64,000 nt of DNA from an uncultured Flavobacteriaceae bacterium (GTDB taxonomy: Bacteria > Bacteroidota > Bacteroidia > Flavobacteriales > Flavobacteriaceae), in contig CAJIZJ010000010.1 of NCBI GenBank assembly GCA_905181825.1, forward strand, positions 1-64,000. The letters run 5' to 3'. The position numbers were made by a program, and so were the translations under genes. Positions within the stretch are counted from its first letter, which is position 1, and each line of letters begins with the position of its first letter. Below, one piece after another: positions 29,225 to 39,996 of this stretch. Under the pieces are notes generated by a model that searched no databases, was not told where the DNA came from, and saw only the letters and a list, made by a program, of their open reading frames with translations.

Positions 29225-30772
29225 ATGAATAAAGAATTAATAATTCGATCAAATTCAGATAATGTTGATTTTGCCTTATTAAAAGATGGAAAATTAATTG
29301 AATTTCAAAAAGACGAAGATAATAGCAAGTTTTCTGTAGGCGATGTGTTTTTAGCCAAAGTCAGAAAATCTGTTCCGGGTCTTAACGCTGCATTTGTAAA
29401 TGTAGGGTATGAAAAGGATGCATTCTTGCATTACCATGATCTTGGACCCAAGTATCCAACGCTTATGAAATTCATGAAACGTGTAAGCACAGGTAAATTA
29501 AAAGATTATTCTTTAAAAAACTTCACTTTTGAAGAAGACATGAAAAAAGATGGTAATATTGACGAAATTATAAAGTCAAACCAATCTATTTTAGTTCAAA
29601 TTGTAAAAGAACCAATTTCCACAAAGGGACCTAGAATAAGTTCTGAGATCTCTCTGGCTGGACGCTATTTAGTACTCGTCCCTTTTTCAGACCGTATATC
29701 AATTTCTCAAAAAATTGAAAGTCGAAAAGAAAAAGAGCGATTAAAACGTCTTGTAAGAAGTATAACACCAAAAGGATTTGGAGTCATTATTCGTACTGTT
29801 GCCACAGATAAAAAGGTAGCAGAACTCGATAAAGATCTTCAAAGTTTATACTCAAAGTGGGAATCTATATGTAAAGCAATTCCACGCGCCCATACGCCAA
29901 GTAAAGTTCTTGGTGAAATGAACAAGGCTTCCTCTATTTTAAGAGATATTTTCAATGATACCTTCACTGGTATTACGGTTGATAATGAAGTGCTTTTCAA
30001 TCAAGTTAAAGATTATGTAATTCAGATCGCACCTCACAAAGAGTCGATTGTGAATTATCACGATCCTAAAACACCAATTTTTGAAAAATTTGGAATTGAA
30101 AGACAAATCAAGACTTCGTTTGGAAAAACCGTATCAATGGCTCGAGGTGCTTATTTAATTATTGAGCATACAGAAGCCCTTCATGTAGTTGATGTCAACA
30201 GTGGTAATCGTTCAAGCAAACAAAGAAACCAAGAGGATACTGCATTAGAAGTCAATTTAATTTCTGCAACCGAACTAGCACGCCAATTTAGATTGCGTGA
30301 TATGGGAGGAATAATTGTAATTGATTTTATTGATATGAATAAAGCGGAGAATCGCAAAAAACTCTTTAATCATCTTAGAGATGAGATGAAAGACGACAGA
30401 GCCAAACACAAAATATTACCTCCAAGCAAGTTTGGGTTAATTCAAATCACAAGACAACGTGTTCGACCAGAAATGAACATTAAGACCAAGGAAGCAAATC
30501 CTAACGGAATTAATGGCGCTGAAGTTGAAGCTCCTATTGTTTTGATCGAAAAAATCAATCATCAGCTGGATCAAATTATTAAAAAAGGCTATAAAGACGT
30601 GACTTTAAACACACACCCTTTCATAGCAGCCTTTATTACTAAAGGCTTCCCATCCATACGTACAAAATGGTATTTTGAACATAAAAAATGGGTAAAAGTA
30701 ATGCCAAGAGATGCTTACACGTATCTACAATATCATTTTAAAAATAGTAATGGCAAAACCATTAGACTGTAA
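29225..30772 (+). CDS. rng: Ribonuclease E/G family protein
   Basis: MNKELIIRSNSDNVDFALLKDGKLIEF...GDVFLAKVRKSVPGLNAAFVNVGYEKDAFLH...FIDMNKAENRKKL; start refined from 29201. Confidence 0.95.
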   Translation: MNKELIIRSNSDNVDFALLKDGKLIEFQKDEDNSKFSVGDVFLAKVRKSVPGLNAAFVNVGYEKDAFLHYHDLGPKYPTLMKFMKRVSTGKLKDYSLKNFTFEEDMKKDGNIDEIIKSNQSILVQIVKEPISTKGPRISSEISLAGRYLVLVPFSDRISISQKIESRKEKERLKRLVRSITPKGFGVIIRTVATDKKVAELDKDLQSLYSKWESICKAIPRAHTPSKVLGEMNKASSILRDIFNDTFTGITVDNEVLFNQVKDYVIQIAPHKESIVNYHDPKTPIFEKFGIERQIKTSFGKTVSMARGAYLIIEHTEALHVVDVNSGNRSSKQRNQEDTALEVNLISATELARQFRLRDMGGIIVIDFIDMNKAENRKKLFNHLRDEMKDDRAKHKILPPSKFGLIQITRQRVRPEMNIKTKEANPNGINGAEVEAPIVLIEKINHQLDQIIKKGYKDVTLNTHPFIAAFITKGFPSIRTKWYFEHKKWVKVMPRDAYTYLQYHFKNSNGKTIRL

Positions 30773-30803
30773 AAAAAAGCCTCGCAAAAGCGGGGCTTTT
30801 TTT
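30771..30803. terminator. Rho-independent terminator between convergent rng and leuB
   Basis: AAAAAAAAGCCTCGCAAAAGCGGGGCTTTTTTT. Confidence 0.85.
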
Positions 30804-30826
30804 ATATAAAATATTTAATAATTTCA

Positions 30827-31945
30827 TTAAATAATAGTAGACTGTCCTAGATGCATATTTCTAAAATTCATATTTGAATCATCCGGATTGTTAATGTAGT
30901 CCTCTATGAAATCACCCACTTTACTGGTCGAAATATTATCAAATTTTGTGTTAAGATCGGGTGTAGTGATGTTTAGTTTAAGTGACTTTTCAACGGCTGT
31001 TCTTATCATTTCAGCTTCCTTATGCAACTCGAAGTGATCTAGTAACATAGCGGCAGATAATATGGAAGCGATTGGGTTTGCAATTCCTTTTCCTTCAGCT
31101 TGTGGATACGAACCGTGGATTGGTTCAAACATAGAGTGTTTGTCTCCAACTGAGGCAGAAGCTAATAGCCCAATTGAGCCTCCTATGACACTTGCCTCAT
31201 CACTGATTACGTCTCCAAATAAGTTTTCTGTTAGAATTACATCAAACTGTGTTGGATTCAAAATCATTTGCATAGCAGCATTGTCTACAAACAAGTAGTC
31301 CAGTTCTATTTCTGGGTAGTCTTTTGCAAGTTCACCAACAACTTTTCTCCAAAGCCTAGAGCTTTCTAATACATTGGCCTTATCAATCAGAGTTACCTTT
31401 TGTCGCCTTGCTTTGGCGGCTTTGAACGCAAGGTGTGCAATTCGCTCTATTTCGTAACGAGAATACTCACAAAGGTCAGAAGCTGTATTTCCATCGGCAC
31501 TTATTTTTTTTTCTCCAAAATAAATTCCCCCAGTTAGTTCTCTGTAAATACTAATGTCCGTCCCTTTAATTATTTTTTTCTTTAAAGGCGATTTTCCAAG
31601 TAATGACTCATAAGCTTTTACGGGTCTTATGTTGGCATATAACCCTAACTGTTTGCGGAGTTTAAGAAGGCCTTGTTCTGGACGTACTTTTGCAGAAGGA
31701 TCATTATCATATTTTGGGTGTCCAATAGCGCCAAATAATATAGAATCATTGGCTCTACAAACATCAAGCGTGCTTTCGGGTAATGGATCGCCAACTTGAT
31801 CGATCGCAATGGCGCCAACGGGCGCAGGTGTAAAGCTAAAATTGTGATCAAAATTGACCGCAATTGCTTTTAATACTTTCACAGCTTCTTGAGTGACTTC
31901 GGGTCCAATTCCGTCTCCAGAGAGTACAGCGATTTTTAAGTTCAT
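30827..31945 (-). CDS. leuB: 3-isopropylmalate dehydrogenase
   Basis: MNLKIAVLSGDGIGPEVTQEAVKVL...RELTGGIYFGEKK...MFEPIHGSYPQAEGKGIANP. Confidence 0.96.
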   Translation of the reverse strand: MNLKIAVLSGDGIGPEVTQEAVKVLKAIAVNFDHNFSFTPAPVGAIAIDQVGDPLPESTLDVCRANDSILFGAIGHPKYDNDPSAKVRPEQGLLKLRKQLGLYANIRPVKAYESLLGKSPLKKKIIKGTDISIYRELTGGIYFGEKKISADGNTASDLCEYSRYEIERIAHLAFKAAKARRQKVTLIDKANVLESSRLWRKVVGELAKDYPEIELDYLFVDNAAMQMILNPTQFDVILTENLFGDVISDEASVIGGSIGLLASASVGDKHSMFEPIHGSYPQAEGKGIANPIASILSAAMLLDHFELHKEAEMIRTAVEKSLKLNITTPDLNTKFDNISTSKVGDFIEDYINNPDDSNMNFRNMHLGQSTII

Positions 31946-31946
31946 A

Positions 31947-32537
31947 TCAATAGGGTTTTTGAAGCTCAAAGGCTTCGATGAGTTCTTTTTTACTTAATAA
32001 ATAATCAATATCGTCATAGCCATTAATCATACATGTTTTTTTGTAAGGATCAATTTCAAAACTTTCGCTCAAATTGGTCCCTTTAATGCTGATGGTTTGA
32101 GCTTCTAAATTCACTTCAAATAACGTGGATGCATCCGTGTCAATTGCGGCAAATAGTGCATTTAAAAAGCCTTCTGACACTTGTACAGGCAATAAACCAT
32201 TGTTGAGGGCATTCCCTTTAAAGATGTCCGCAAAGAAGCTAGAGACAATTACTTTGAATCCAAACCCTACCAGTGCCCATGCTGCATGTTCTCGACTTGA
32301 GCCACATCCAAAATTGTCGCCTGCAATTAAAATACTCCCAGAGTATAATGGATTATTAAGAGAGAAGTTTGAGACTGCCTTCCCTGCTTTATTAAAACGC
32401 CAATCTCTAAAGACGTTGTCCCCAAACCCTTTTTTGTCAGTCGCCTTTAAAAAACGAGCTGGTATGATCTGATCCGTGTCTACATTTGCAATATTTAATG
32501 GAATTGCTTGAGACGTATGTGTTTTAAATTTTTCCAT
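31947..32537 (-). CDS. leuD: 3-isopropylmalate dehydratase small subunit
   Basis: [14 protein letters not shown]...[21 protein letters not shown]. Confidence 0.96.
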   Translation of the reverse strand: MEKFKTHTSQAIPLNIANVDTDQIIPARFLKATDKKGFGDNVFRDWRFNKAGKAVSNFSLNNPLYSGSILIAGDNFGCGSSREHAAWALVGFGFKVIVSSFFADIFKGNALNNGLLPVQVSEGFLNALFAAIDTDASTLFEVNLEAQTISIKGTNLSESFEIDPYKKTCMINGYDDIDYLLSKKELIEAFELQKPY

Positions 32538-33919
32538 TAATTTAATTGTTTAGTGATGTCAATGATTTTACCTTCAATAGCTGTTGCAGCGGCCATTAAT
32601 GGACTCGCCAAAATAGTTCTTGCCCCTTGTCCTTGTCTACCCTCAAAATTTCTATTTGATGTAGATACACAGTATTCGTTTTGTGGAATTTTATCGTCAT
32701 TCATAGCTAAACAGGCTGAACATCCAGGTTGTCTTAACTCAAACCCAGCATCATTAAATATATCTTTTAGGCCTTCTTCTATAATTTGAGTTTCTACTTG
32801 TTTACTTCCAGGTACTAGCCATGCAGTTACATTTTTGGCCTTCTTTTTTCCTTTAACATAATCGGCAGCGACTCTAAAATCTTCGATTCTAGAATTTGTA
32901 CAGCTGCCAATAAATACAAAATTTATAGGCGTGTCAATCAACGATTTACCAGCTTCAAAATTCATATACTGCAGTGACTTCTTAAATGAAGGGTCATTAT
33001 TTACAGGGATTGTATCAGATATTTTAATCCCCATTCCGGGATTTGTACCGTAAGTAACCATCGGTTCAATATCTTCTGCATCAAAGAAATATTCTTTATC
33101 AAAAGGAGCACCATCATCAGTTGGAAGCGTTTTCCAATAGGCTACTTTTTTATCAAATGCCTCATTTTTAGGGGCAAATTCACGGCCTTTTACATAGTCA
33201 AACGTGGTTTCATCCGGCGCAATCATTCCGCCTCGAGCTCCCATTTCAATACTCATGTTACAAACGGTCATTCGACCTTCCATACTCATCTTTTCAAAGA
33301 CATCGCCTGCATATTCACAGAAATAACCTGTCCCAGAATTAGTGCCTAATTTTGAGATAATATATAAGATTACATCCTTAGAAAGCACTCCATTTTTAAG
33401 TGTACCGTTGACAGTTACTCGTAAGCTTTTAGGTTTTGATAACAACAAACACTGACTCGCAAATACTTGGGCAACTTGGCTGGTTCCAATTCCAAAAGCT
33501 ATGGTTCCAAAAGCCCCATGTGTAGAGGTGTGACTGTCACCACAAACCATAGTCATTCCAGGCTGAGTGATGCCTAGTTCAGGCGCCATTACGTGTACAA
33601 TCCCATTATATTTATGGCCTAATTCATAAAGAGTAATATTGTTTTTTCGACAGTTCTCAGAGAGTTGAGCAAGTTGTTTTCTAGATAACTCATCTTTAAC
33701 CGGTAGATGTTGTTCTAGAGTAGGCGTATTGTGGTCAGCTGTAGCTGCTATTTGCTGTGGTCTAAAAACAGGAATGTTTCGCTCTTCTAATTCATTAAAA
33801 GCCTGTGGACTAGTGACTTCATGAATTAAATGCTTGTCAATGTATAGCACTTGGGGGCCGTTTTCAACTGTATCAACGACATGGGCGTCCCAAACTTTAT
33901 CAAACAGAGTTTTTTTCAT
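32537..33919 (-). CDS. leuC: 3-isopropylmalate dehydratase large subunit
   Basis: [13 protein letters not shown]...[14 protein letters not shown]...[14 protein letters not shown]...[10 protein letters not shown]. Confidence 0.97.
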   Translation of the reverse strand: MKKTLFDKVWDAHVVDTVENGPQVLYIDKHLIHEVTSPQAFNELEERNIPVFRPQQIAATADHNTPTLEQHLPVKDELSRKQLAQLSENCRKNNITLYELGHKYNGIVHVMAPELGITQPGMTMVCGDSHTSTHGAFGTIAFGIGTSQVAQVFASQCLLLSKPKSLRVTVNGTLKNGVLSKDVILYIISKLGTNSGTGYFCEYAGDVFEKMSMEGRMTVCNMSIEMGARGGMIAPDETTFDYVKGREFAPKNEAFDKKVAYWKTLPTDDGAPFDKEYFFDAEDIEPMVTYGTNPGMGIKISDTIPVNNDPSFKKSLQYMNFEAGKSLIDTPINFVFIGSCTNSRIEDFRVAADYVKGKKKAKNVTAWLVPGSKQVETQIIEEGLKDIFNDAGFELRQPGCSACLAMNDDKIPQNEYCVSTSNRNFEGRQGQGARTILASPLMAAATAIEGKIIDITKQLN

Positions 33920-33934
33920 AAATGCGTATTTGAT

Positions 33935-35095
33935 TTAGTTATAAATCTTAGTGGTTTTTATAATTTCGTGAATATCAGAATCTATCACTTCTTTTTTGGT
34001 GTCTGCAAAATTTAAGAACTCCGCATAGACAACGTCCAATTCAAGTTTAGTAAGTTCATAGCCTACGTTTTTAGCTCTGTATGCTAAGGCTGCACGACCA
34101 CTTCTTGCAGTAAGTACGATAGCCGACTCTGTAACGCCAACATCTTTCGGGTCGATTATTTCATAAGTTTCCCGATTTTTAATCACTCCATCTTGATGAA
34201 TTCCCGAGCTGTGCGCAAATGCATTTGCACCAACAATAGCTTTGTTGGGTTGGGTATAAATACCCATGTTTTCAGAAACTAATTGACTGATGCCATATAA
34301 CATTGTCGTATTGATATTAGTGTCTAAATTTAGATAAGGATGCTGTTTCATGATCATAACAACTTCTTCCAAAGCAGTGTTTCCGGCACGTTCGCCAATG
34401 CCATTAACGGTACATTCTATTTGCCTAGCCCCGTTAATAATTCCTTCAATAGAATTAGCGGTTGCTAGACCTAAGTCGTTATGGCAATGACACGAAATGA
34501 TAGCTTTATCTATTCCTTTTACGTTTTCCATTAAATATTTAATTTTAGCCCCATACTCGTGAGGTAGACAATAGCCAGTTGTGTCTGGAATATTTAATAC
34601 GGTGGCTCCTGCCTTGATAACTGCTTCACAAACGCGAGCTAAATACTCGTTGTCAGTTCGGCCAGCATCTTCAGCATAAAATTCTACATCTTCTACAAAA
34701 GATTTTGCGTAAGATACTGCTCTGACAGCACGCTCTATAATGGCCTCTTTATTAGACTTAAATTTATGTATTATATGGGAGTCTGAAGTCCCAATACCTG
34801 TATGTATTCTAGGTTTTTTAGCGTATTTCAGCGCTTCAGCAGCAATTTTTATGTCATTTTCTACCGAACGAGTCAGTCCGCAAACCGTCGCATTTTTTAC
34901 AATTTTTGAAATTTCTTCCACAGATTTGAAATCGCCTGGACTTGATACGGGAAATCCTGCTTCAATTACGTCAACACCTAATAAGTCTAGCTGTTTTGCA
35001 ATAATTATTTTTTGAGGTGTATTTAGCTTACAGCCAGGGACTTGCTCTCCATCGCGAAGCGTTGTGTCAAAAATTTGAATTTGTGTTTTAGACAT
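33935..35095 (-). CDS. leuA: 2-isopropylmalate synthase (homocitrate synthase family)
   Basis: [42 protein letters not shown]; adjacent to leuCDB. Confidence 0.93.
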   Translation of the reverse strand: MSKTQIQIFDTTLRDGEQVPGCKLNTPQKIIIAKQLDLLGVDVIEAGFPVSSPGDFKSVEEISKIVKNATVCGLTRSVENDIKIAAEALKYAKKPRIHTGIGTSDSHIIHKFKSNKEAIIERAVRAVSYAKSFVEDVEFYAEDAGRTDNEYLARVCEAVIKAGATVLNIPDTTGYCLPHEYGAKIKYLMENVKGIDKAIISCHCHNDLGLATANSIEGIINGARQIECTVNGIGERAGNTALEEVVMIMKQHPYLNLDTNINTTMLYGISQLVSENMGIYTQPNKAIVGANAFAHSSGIHQDGVIKNRETYEIIDPKDVGVTESAIVLTARSGRAALAYRAKNVGYELTKLELDVVYAEFLNFADTKKEVIDSDIHEIIKTTKIYN

Positions 35096-35242
35096 TTATC
35101 GGAATATATTTTTCTATTGTTATACGAATTTATATTTTGGTTCTTTTAAATGAAGGGTTCTCATATTTGCTTTACGATGCATAACAACCCATTATTTCAA
35201 TTAAGCACCTAATATACAACATAATATGTCAATATTTATACT

Positions 35243-36793
35243 ATGACTAGAGAGCAAAAAGATAATTTATTTGTGCTTATAAAGTCATTGTCCAAATCTG
35301 AAAAAAGACAATTTAAACTCTACGTGGGTCGTTTGGGGGTTAATGAGGATTCTAAATTTTTATTACTTTTCAATGTTTTACACAAACTAAAGGTATATGA
35401 CGAAGCGTCAATTTTAAAAAATGGTTTCGTAAAGAAACTACAACTATCTAACTTAAAAGCACATTTATATAAGCAGATATTAATTAGTTTAAGATTAAAT
35501 CCCTCTCACCAAAATATTAGAATTCAGATTCGCGAACAATTAGATTTCGCTACGATTTTATATCATAAAGGTCTTTATACTCAAAGTTTAAAAATTCTTG
35601 ATAAAGCGAAGTCACTGGCCATTACCAATGAGGAAAAAAATATTGCTAACGAGATTATAGAACTTGAAAAAGTAATTGAATCTCAGTACATTACTAGAAG
35701 TATCAGTACCAGAGCTGATGAGTTAACAATTCAAGCCAAAGAACTTAATAAACAAAACTTGTTAGCTAGCAAGCTGTCTAATTTATCCCTTCAATTATAT
35801 GGTTTGTTTTTAAAAACCGGTTATGTAAAGCAGGCTTCTGAGCATGAAAAAGTAACTAAATATTTCAATGAACGACTCCCTGATTACAAAATATCAGAAT
35901 TAGGATTCAGAGAGAAATTGTGGCTTTACAAATCATACTTATGGTATAGTTTTTTGACTCAAGATTTTCTTGCCTGCTATAAATATTCAAAAAAATGGGT
36001 CGATTTATTTCACGAATATCCTTCTATGATTCGGCTTAATCCTGTTTTTTTTCTCAATGGAAATCAAAACCTTTTGGAAGCTTTATTTTTTATAAAGCGA
36101 CATGATAAATTTAAGGATACACTTAATAACTTGATTAACATTAGAGGGCAAGACTGGTTCCCTAAAGATGATAATGTAGAAAGTCTATCCTTTTTATTTA
36201 TCGGTTTAAATAAGTTTAATGCCCATTTTATGGAAGGTACTTTTAAGGAGGGGCTTCCATTAATCCCAGAGACACTAGAGGGTCTTCGCAAGCATAAAAG
36301 TCGTATCGATGAACATCATGTTATGGTGTTTTATTATAAAATTGCAAGTTTATATTTCGGGATCGGTGACTATCATAAATGCATCGAGTTTTTAGCAAAA
36401 ATAATCAGCAATAAATCATTGCAAATGCGTGAAGATCTTTTATGTTTTTCTAGAATCTTAAATTTAGTCGCGCATTATGAAGCGGGATTAGACTACAACC
36501 TTGAGACGCTTATAAAGAGCACCTACAAGTTTTTGATAAAAATGGAAGATCTTCATTTGGTTCAAAAAGAGATGATCAAGTTTTTGAAACGCTTAGGAGA
36601 TATTTACCCTCAAGATATTAAAGCAGCGTTTAAGGAACTTCATGCTAAGCTAAAGGTGTTTGAAAATGATCCTTATGAAAAACGAGCCTTCTTGTATTTA
36701 GATGTATTATCCTGGCTTGAGAGTAATATAGAAAATAAATCGGTAGAATACATAATTCGCCGAAAATATTTATCTTTAAATAAAATAAATTAA
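35243..36793 (+). CDS. Conserved hypothetical protein, alpha-helical/TPR-like
   Basis: Long intact 516-aa ORF (MTREQKDNLFVLIKSLSKSEKRQFKLYVGRLG...), divergent from leuA; no domain recognised with certainty. Confidence 0.7.
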   Translation: MTREQKDNLFVLIKSLSKSEKRQFKLYVGRLGVNEDSKFLLLFNVLHKLKVYDEASILKNGFVKKLQLSNLKAHLYKQILISLRLNPSHQNIRIQIREQLDFATILYHKGLYTQSLKILDKAKSLAITNEEKNIANEIIELEKVIESQYITRSISTRADELTIQAKELNKQNLLASKLSNLSLQLYGLFLKTGYVKQASEHEKVTKYFNERLPDYKISELGFREKLWLYKSYLWYSFLTQDFLACYKYSKKWVDLFHEYPSMIRLNPVFFLNGNQNLLEALFFIKRHDKFKDTLNNLINIRGQDWFPKDDNVESLSFLFIGLNKFNAHFMEGTFKEGLPLIPETLEGLRKHKSRIDEHHVMVFYYKIASLYFGIGDYHKCIEFLAKIISNKSLQMREDLLCFSRILNLVAHYEAGLDYNLETLIKSTYKFLIKMEDLHLVQKEMIKFLKRLGDIYPQDIKAAFKELHAKLKVFENDPYEKRAFLYLDVLSWLESNIENKSVEYIIRRKYLSLNKIN

Positions 36794-36810
36794 AATATAC
36801 CGAAAAATAT

Positions 36811-36842
36811 TTGGTTTATATCTTTTTATTATTGAATATTTG
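36811..36842 (+). promoter_or_regulatory. Candidate Bacteroidetes -33/-7 promoter for the SAM-riboswitch transcript
   Basis: TTG at 36811-36813, ~21-nt spacer, AATATTTG at 36835-36842 (one mismatch to TAnnTTTG). Confidence 0.45.
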
Positions 36843-36873
36843 CATTCACAAAGTTCAATAACTTACTGAAATG

Positions 36874-36990
36874 TTATCAAGAAAGGCGGAGGGATAGACC
36901 CAACGAAGCCTTAGCAACCCTTTAATTTATTAAAGTAGGTGCTAAATTCTACTTGATTTTCGATTTAATAATTGGAAGTTAGATAGATAA
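36874..36990 (+). ncRNA. SAM-I (S-box) riboswitch
   Basis: TTATCAAGAAAGGCGGAGGGATAGACCCAACGAAGCCTTAGCAACCC...GTAGGTGCTAAATTCTAC...GGAAGTTAGATAGATAA: conserved S-box core; P1 TTATC/GATAA; upstream of metY. Confidence 0.95.
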
Positions 36991-37110
36991 CTAACCCTAT
37001 TTACAGATCTGTAAATATGATTTCTTTATAACATTTTTCTAATAAGTACACTTTTCAAAAAGTGCATTTGACTTTTGGTTTAATTAGTATTAACTCAAAA
37101 AAATAGAAAA

Positions 37111-38409
37111 ATGAGTACTCAAAAATTCGCAACCCAAGCGTTGCATGCAGGACACAATGTTTCAGAAAATGGAGGGACACGAGCCGTGCCAATTTATCAA
37201 TCGACAGCTTATGTCTTTAACAGTTCTGACCATGCGGCTAATTTATTCGCTTTGGCCGAACCAGGAAATATTTATACCCGTATAAATAATCCTACAAATG
37301 ATGTTTTGGAGCAGCGACTAGCTGCTTTGGAAGGCGGTATTGCAGCGGTCGTAACCGCTTCAGGAACAGCTGCAATTGCAACGAGTTTATTAACCTTATT
37401 AAAAGCGGGTGATCATATTGTTGCCTCAAGCAGTTTGTATGGAGGAACTTATAACTTACTAAGTGTAACACTTCCAAGACATGGAATTACAACTACATTT
37501 GTAGATCCATCCAATCCCGAGAACTTTCAAAAAGCAGCCCAAGAAAATACCAGAGCCTTTTTTATTGAATCTCTTGGAAATCCAAAACTAGATGTTTTGG
37601 ATATCGAAGCAATTTCTAAAGTTTCCAAAGCTTATAAGGTGCCATTAATTGTAGATAATACAGTTGCAACCCCTTACTTATTAAACCCTATTGCATACGG
37701 CGCTAATATTGTTATTCAGTCCCTTACAAAATATATTAACGGAAATGGAACCGCTCTTGGTGGTGCTATTATTGATGCCGGTACTTTTGATTGGGGTAGT
37801 GGGAAATTTCCAGAATTTACAGAGCCTTCAGCAGGCTATCACGGGTTAATTTATAACGAAGTTATTGGCGCTGCTTCCTTTATTGCTAAAGTTAGAATAG
37901 AAGGTCTTAGAGATTATGGTGCTGCATTAAGCCCATTTAACGCGTTTCAAATTATTCAAGGCTTAGAAACCTTAGAAGTAAGGATTCAGAAGCACAGTGA
38001 AAATGCATTGGAGCTGGCACAGTGGTTGCAAAAGCAAGCCGATGTGGAGTGGGTTAATTATCCAGGTTTAGACTCGAGTCCTTACAAAGCACTTGCCGAT
38101 AAGTATTTACCTAAAGGACAAAGTGGAATCGTAACATTTGGTGTAAAGGGCGGCTTTGAAGCAGCCAAAACAATTGCAGATACCACAAAGTTATTTTCGT
38201 TACTCGCTAATATTGGAGACACCAAGTCTTTGATCATACACCCAGCAAGTACAACACACCAACAGCTAAGTGACGCTTCGCAAGAGGCAACAGGAGTTAC
38301 CAAAGACTTAATTCGTTTGTCTGTTGGAATAGAAAATATTGAAGACTTAAAATCTGATCTTATTGAGGCTTTCAAAGAAGTGAGTGAACTTGCATTACAA
38401 ACAAATTAA
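37111..38409 (+). CDS. metY: O-acetylhomoserine aminocarboxypropyltransferase / sulfhydrylase
   Basis: Cys/Met metabolism PLP enzyme: FATQALHAGHNVSENGGTRAVPIYQSTAYVF...SLTKYINGNGTALGGAIID...GDTKSLIIHPASTTHQQL. Confidence 0.95.
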   Translation: MSTQKFATQALHAGHNVSENGGTRAVPIYQSTAYVFNSSDHAANLFALAEPGNIYTRINNPTNDVLEQRLAALEGGIAAVVTASGTAAIATSLLTLLKAGDHIVASSSLYGGTYNLLSVTLPRHGITTTFVDPSNPENFQKAAQENTRAFFIESLGNPKLDVLDIEAISKVSKAYKVPLIVDNTVATPYLLNPIAYGANIVIQSLTKYINGNGTALGGAIIDAGTFDWGSGKFPEFTEPSAGYHGLIYNEVIGAASFIAKVRIEGLRDYGAALSPFNAFQIIQGLETLEVRIQKHSENALELAQWLQKQADVEWVNYPGLDSSPYKALADKYLPKGQSGIVTFGVKGGFEAAKTIADTTKLFSLLANIGDTKSLIIHPASTTHQQLSDASQEATGVTKDLIRLSVGIENIEDLKSDLIEAFKEVSELALQTN

Positions 38410-38414
38410 GATTG

Positions 38415-38861
38415 ATGAGCAATTTAAGATTTACTGTGAATGGCGAAAGTAATTCGACCACACAATTTGTTGCCAACGCACGACACTTTAAATTAGTTGT
38501 CGATGAACCAGAGGACTTTGGAGGCACTGATGCAGCTGCGAATCCTGTTGAGTATATTTTAGCCGGCTTAGCTGGCTGTATAAATGTGGTAGGTCACTTG
38601 GTTGCTAAGGAATTAGGGTTTGTAATATCCAAACTCAACATTAATGTTTCTGGTGAAATCAATCCTGATAGATTATTAGGGATTTCTATTCATGAAAGAG
38701 CAGGGTTTCAATCCATTCAAATTAACCTTAATCCAGAAACGGATGCCGATATTGTGACCTTATCTAAGTGGTTAAAAATTGTGGAGAATAGATGCCCTGT
38801 TAAAGATAATTTTAGAAATGAAACACCTGTTAGATTATCCGTTGAGAAAGTTTATAGATAA
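38415..38861 (+). CDS. OsmC family protein
   Basis: DEPEDFGGTDAAANPVEYILAGLAGCINV...ENRCPVKDN; two conserved cysteines. ATG at 38415 (MSNLRF) preferred over TTG at 38412. Confidence 0.9.
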   Translation: MSNLRFTVNGESNSTTQFVANARHFKLVVDEPEDFGGTDAAANPVEYILAGLAGCINVVGHLVAKELGFVISKLNINVSGEINPDRLLGISIHERAGFQSIQINLNPETDADIVTLSKWLKIVENRCPVKDNFRNETPVRLSVEKVYR

Positions 38862-38879
38862 TATAAAAACAAATTAAAA

Positions 38880-39869
38880 GTGTCAGTACTACAGTATTTT
38901 AATATTCCTAATTATACCACTAAAACTGGTAAGACTTCTTCTTTAAAGATGTCTTATCAGCTTTTTGGTAAACCACTGTATGAAGCCCCTATAGTTTTGA
39001 TTAATCATGCATTAACGGGCAATTCTAATGTAACAGGTGAAAGTGGTTGGTGGACGCCAATTGTGGGGCCTGGTAAAGTCGTTGACACCAATTTATACAC
39101 CGTGTTAGCTTTTAATATCCCAGGTAATGGACAGGACCAAAACCCGTCTAACCTCATTGAAAACTATAAAGATTTTACGGCGGGTGATATTGCTCAAATT
39201 TTTGCATTAGCCTTAGAGGACTTAAAAATAACTCAGCTTTTTGCAGTTATTGGCGGATCTGTTGGGGGTGGACTGTCTTGGGAACTCGCGGCTTTAAAGC
39301 CCGATCTTATTGAGCATCTTATTCCGATTGCTTCCGATTGGAAATCAACCGATTGGTTGTTAGCCAATTGTCATATTCAAGATCGAATTCTAAACAATTC
39401 CTCGGAGCCTTTGGCAGATGCACGCATGCATGCGATGTCGCTCTATCGAACCCCTGAGTCTTTAAAAAGTAAATTTGATAGAACGCTTCAGGACGGAGAG
39501 GCTATTTTTGCAGTTGAAAGTTGGTTAAACTACCATGGTAATATATTAAATGAGCGTTTTCAGCTTGCTGCATATAAAATGATGAATCAAGTGCTACGCA
39601 CTATTGATATCACTCACGGAAAAGAAGAGTTTATAAAAGTAGCTTCAAAAATTAAATCTAATATCCATATTGTTACGATTAATTCAGACTTATTTTTTAA
39701 ACCCGAAGAAAACTGGGAAACTTATGTAGATTTAAAAACACATAAAGAGAATATCACGATTTCAGAAATTCAGTCCATTCATGGGCATGATGCATTTTTG
39801 ATTGAATTTGCTCAACTGGAAGTAATTTTGGAAGGTGTTTTTAGAATTGTATCTAAGTCACACATGTAA
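38880..39869 (+). CDS. Alpha/beta-fold homoserine O-acetyltransferase-like (MetX-like) protein
   Basis: LINHALTGNSNVTGESGWWTPIVGPGKVVDTNLYTVLAFNIPGNG, nucleophile elbow GGSVGG, C-terminal GHDAFLIE; GTG start. Confidence 0.85.
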   Translation: MSVLQYFNIPNYTTKTGKTSSLKMSYQLFGKPLYEAPIVLINHALTGNSNVTGESGWWTPIVGPGKVVDTNLYTVLAFNIPGNGQDQNPSNLIENYKDFTAGDIAQIFALALEDLKITQLFAVIGGSVGGGLSWELAALKPDLIEHLIPIASDWKSTDWLLANCHIQDRILNNSSEPLADARMHAMSLYRTPESLKSKFDRTLQDGEAIFAVESWLNYHGNILNERFQLAAYKMMNQVLRTIDITHGKEEFIKVASKIKSNIHIVTINSDLFFKPEENWETYVDLKTHKENITISEIQSIHGHDAFLIEFAQLEVILEGVFRIVSKSHM

Positions 39870-39890
39870 TTTTAATTACTAGCAAAAACA

Positions 39891-39925
39891 AAAAAAGCCT
39901 GTGAAATTCATTTCACAGGCTTTTT
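39891..39925. terminator. Rho-independent (bidirectional) terminator
   Basis: AAAAAAGCCTGTGAAATTCATTTCACAGGCTTTTT between convergent genes. Confidence 0.9.
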
Positions 39926-39996
39926 AATAGTGTATTAAAAAAGTACTTATTCCTTAATAATCTTCACTGTTTTACTTTTATTATCAGCGTTGATTT
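39911..39996 (-). repeat. 86-nt exact direct repeat, copy 1 (terminator arm plus CTD 3' end)
   Basis: Identical to 41350..41435; similarity continues into the coding region with scattered differences. Confidence 0.9.

Noticed and set aside
32125-32472. 115-aa + strand ORF opposite leuD
   Set aside because: Antisense shadow within the leuD coding sequence.
35096-35242. Possible leucine attenuator upstream of leuA
   Set aside because: The short reading frame on the minus strand (MGCYAS*) has no Leu codons, and only a weak hairpin (GGGTT/AACCC) is visible.
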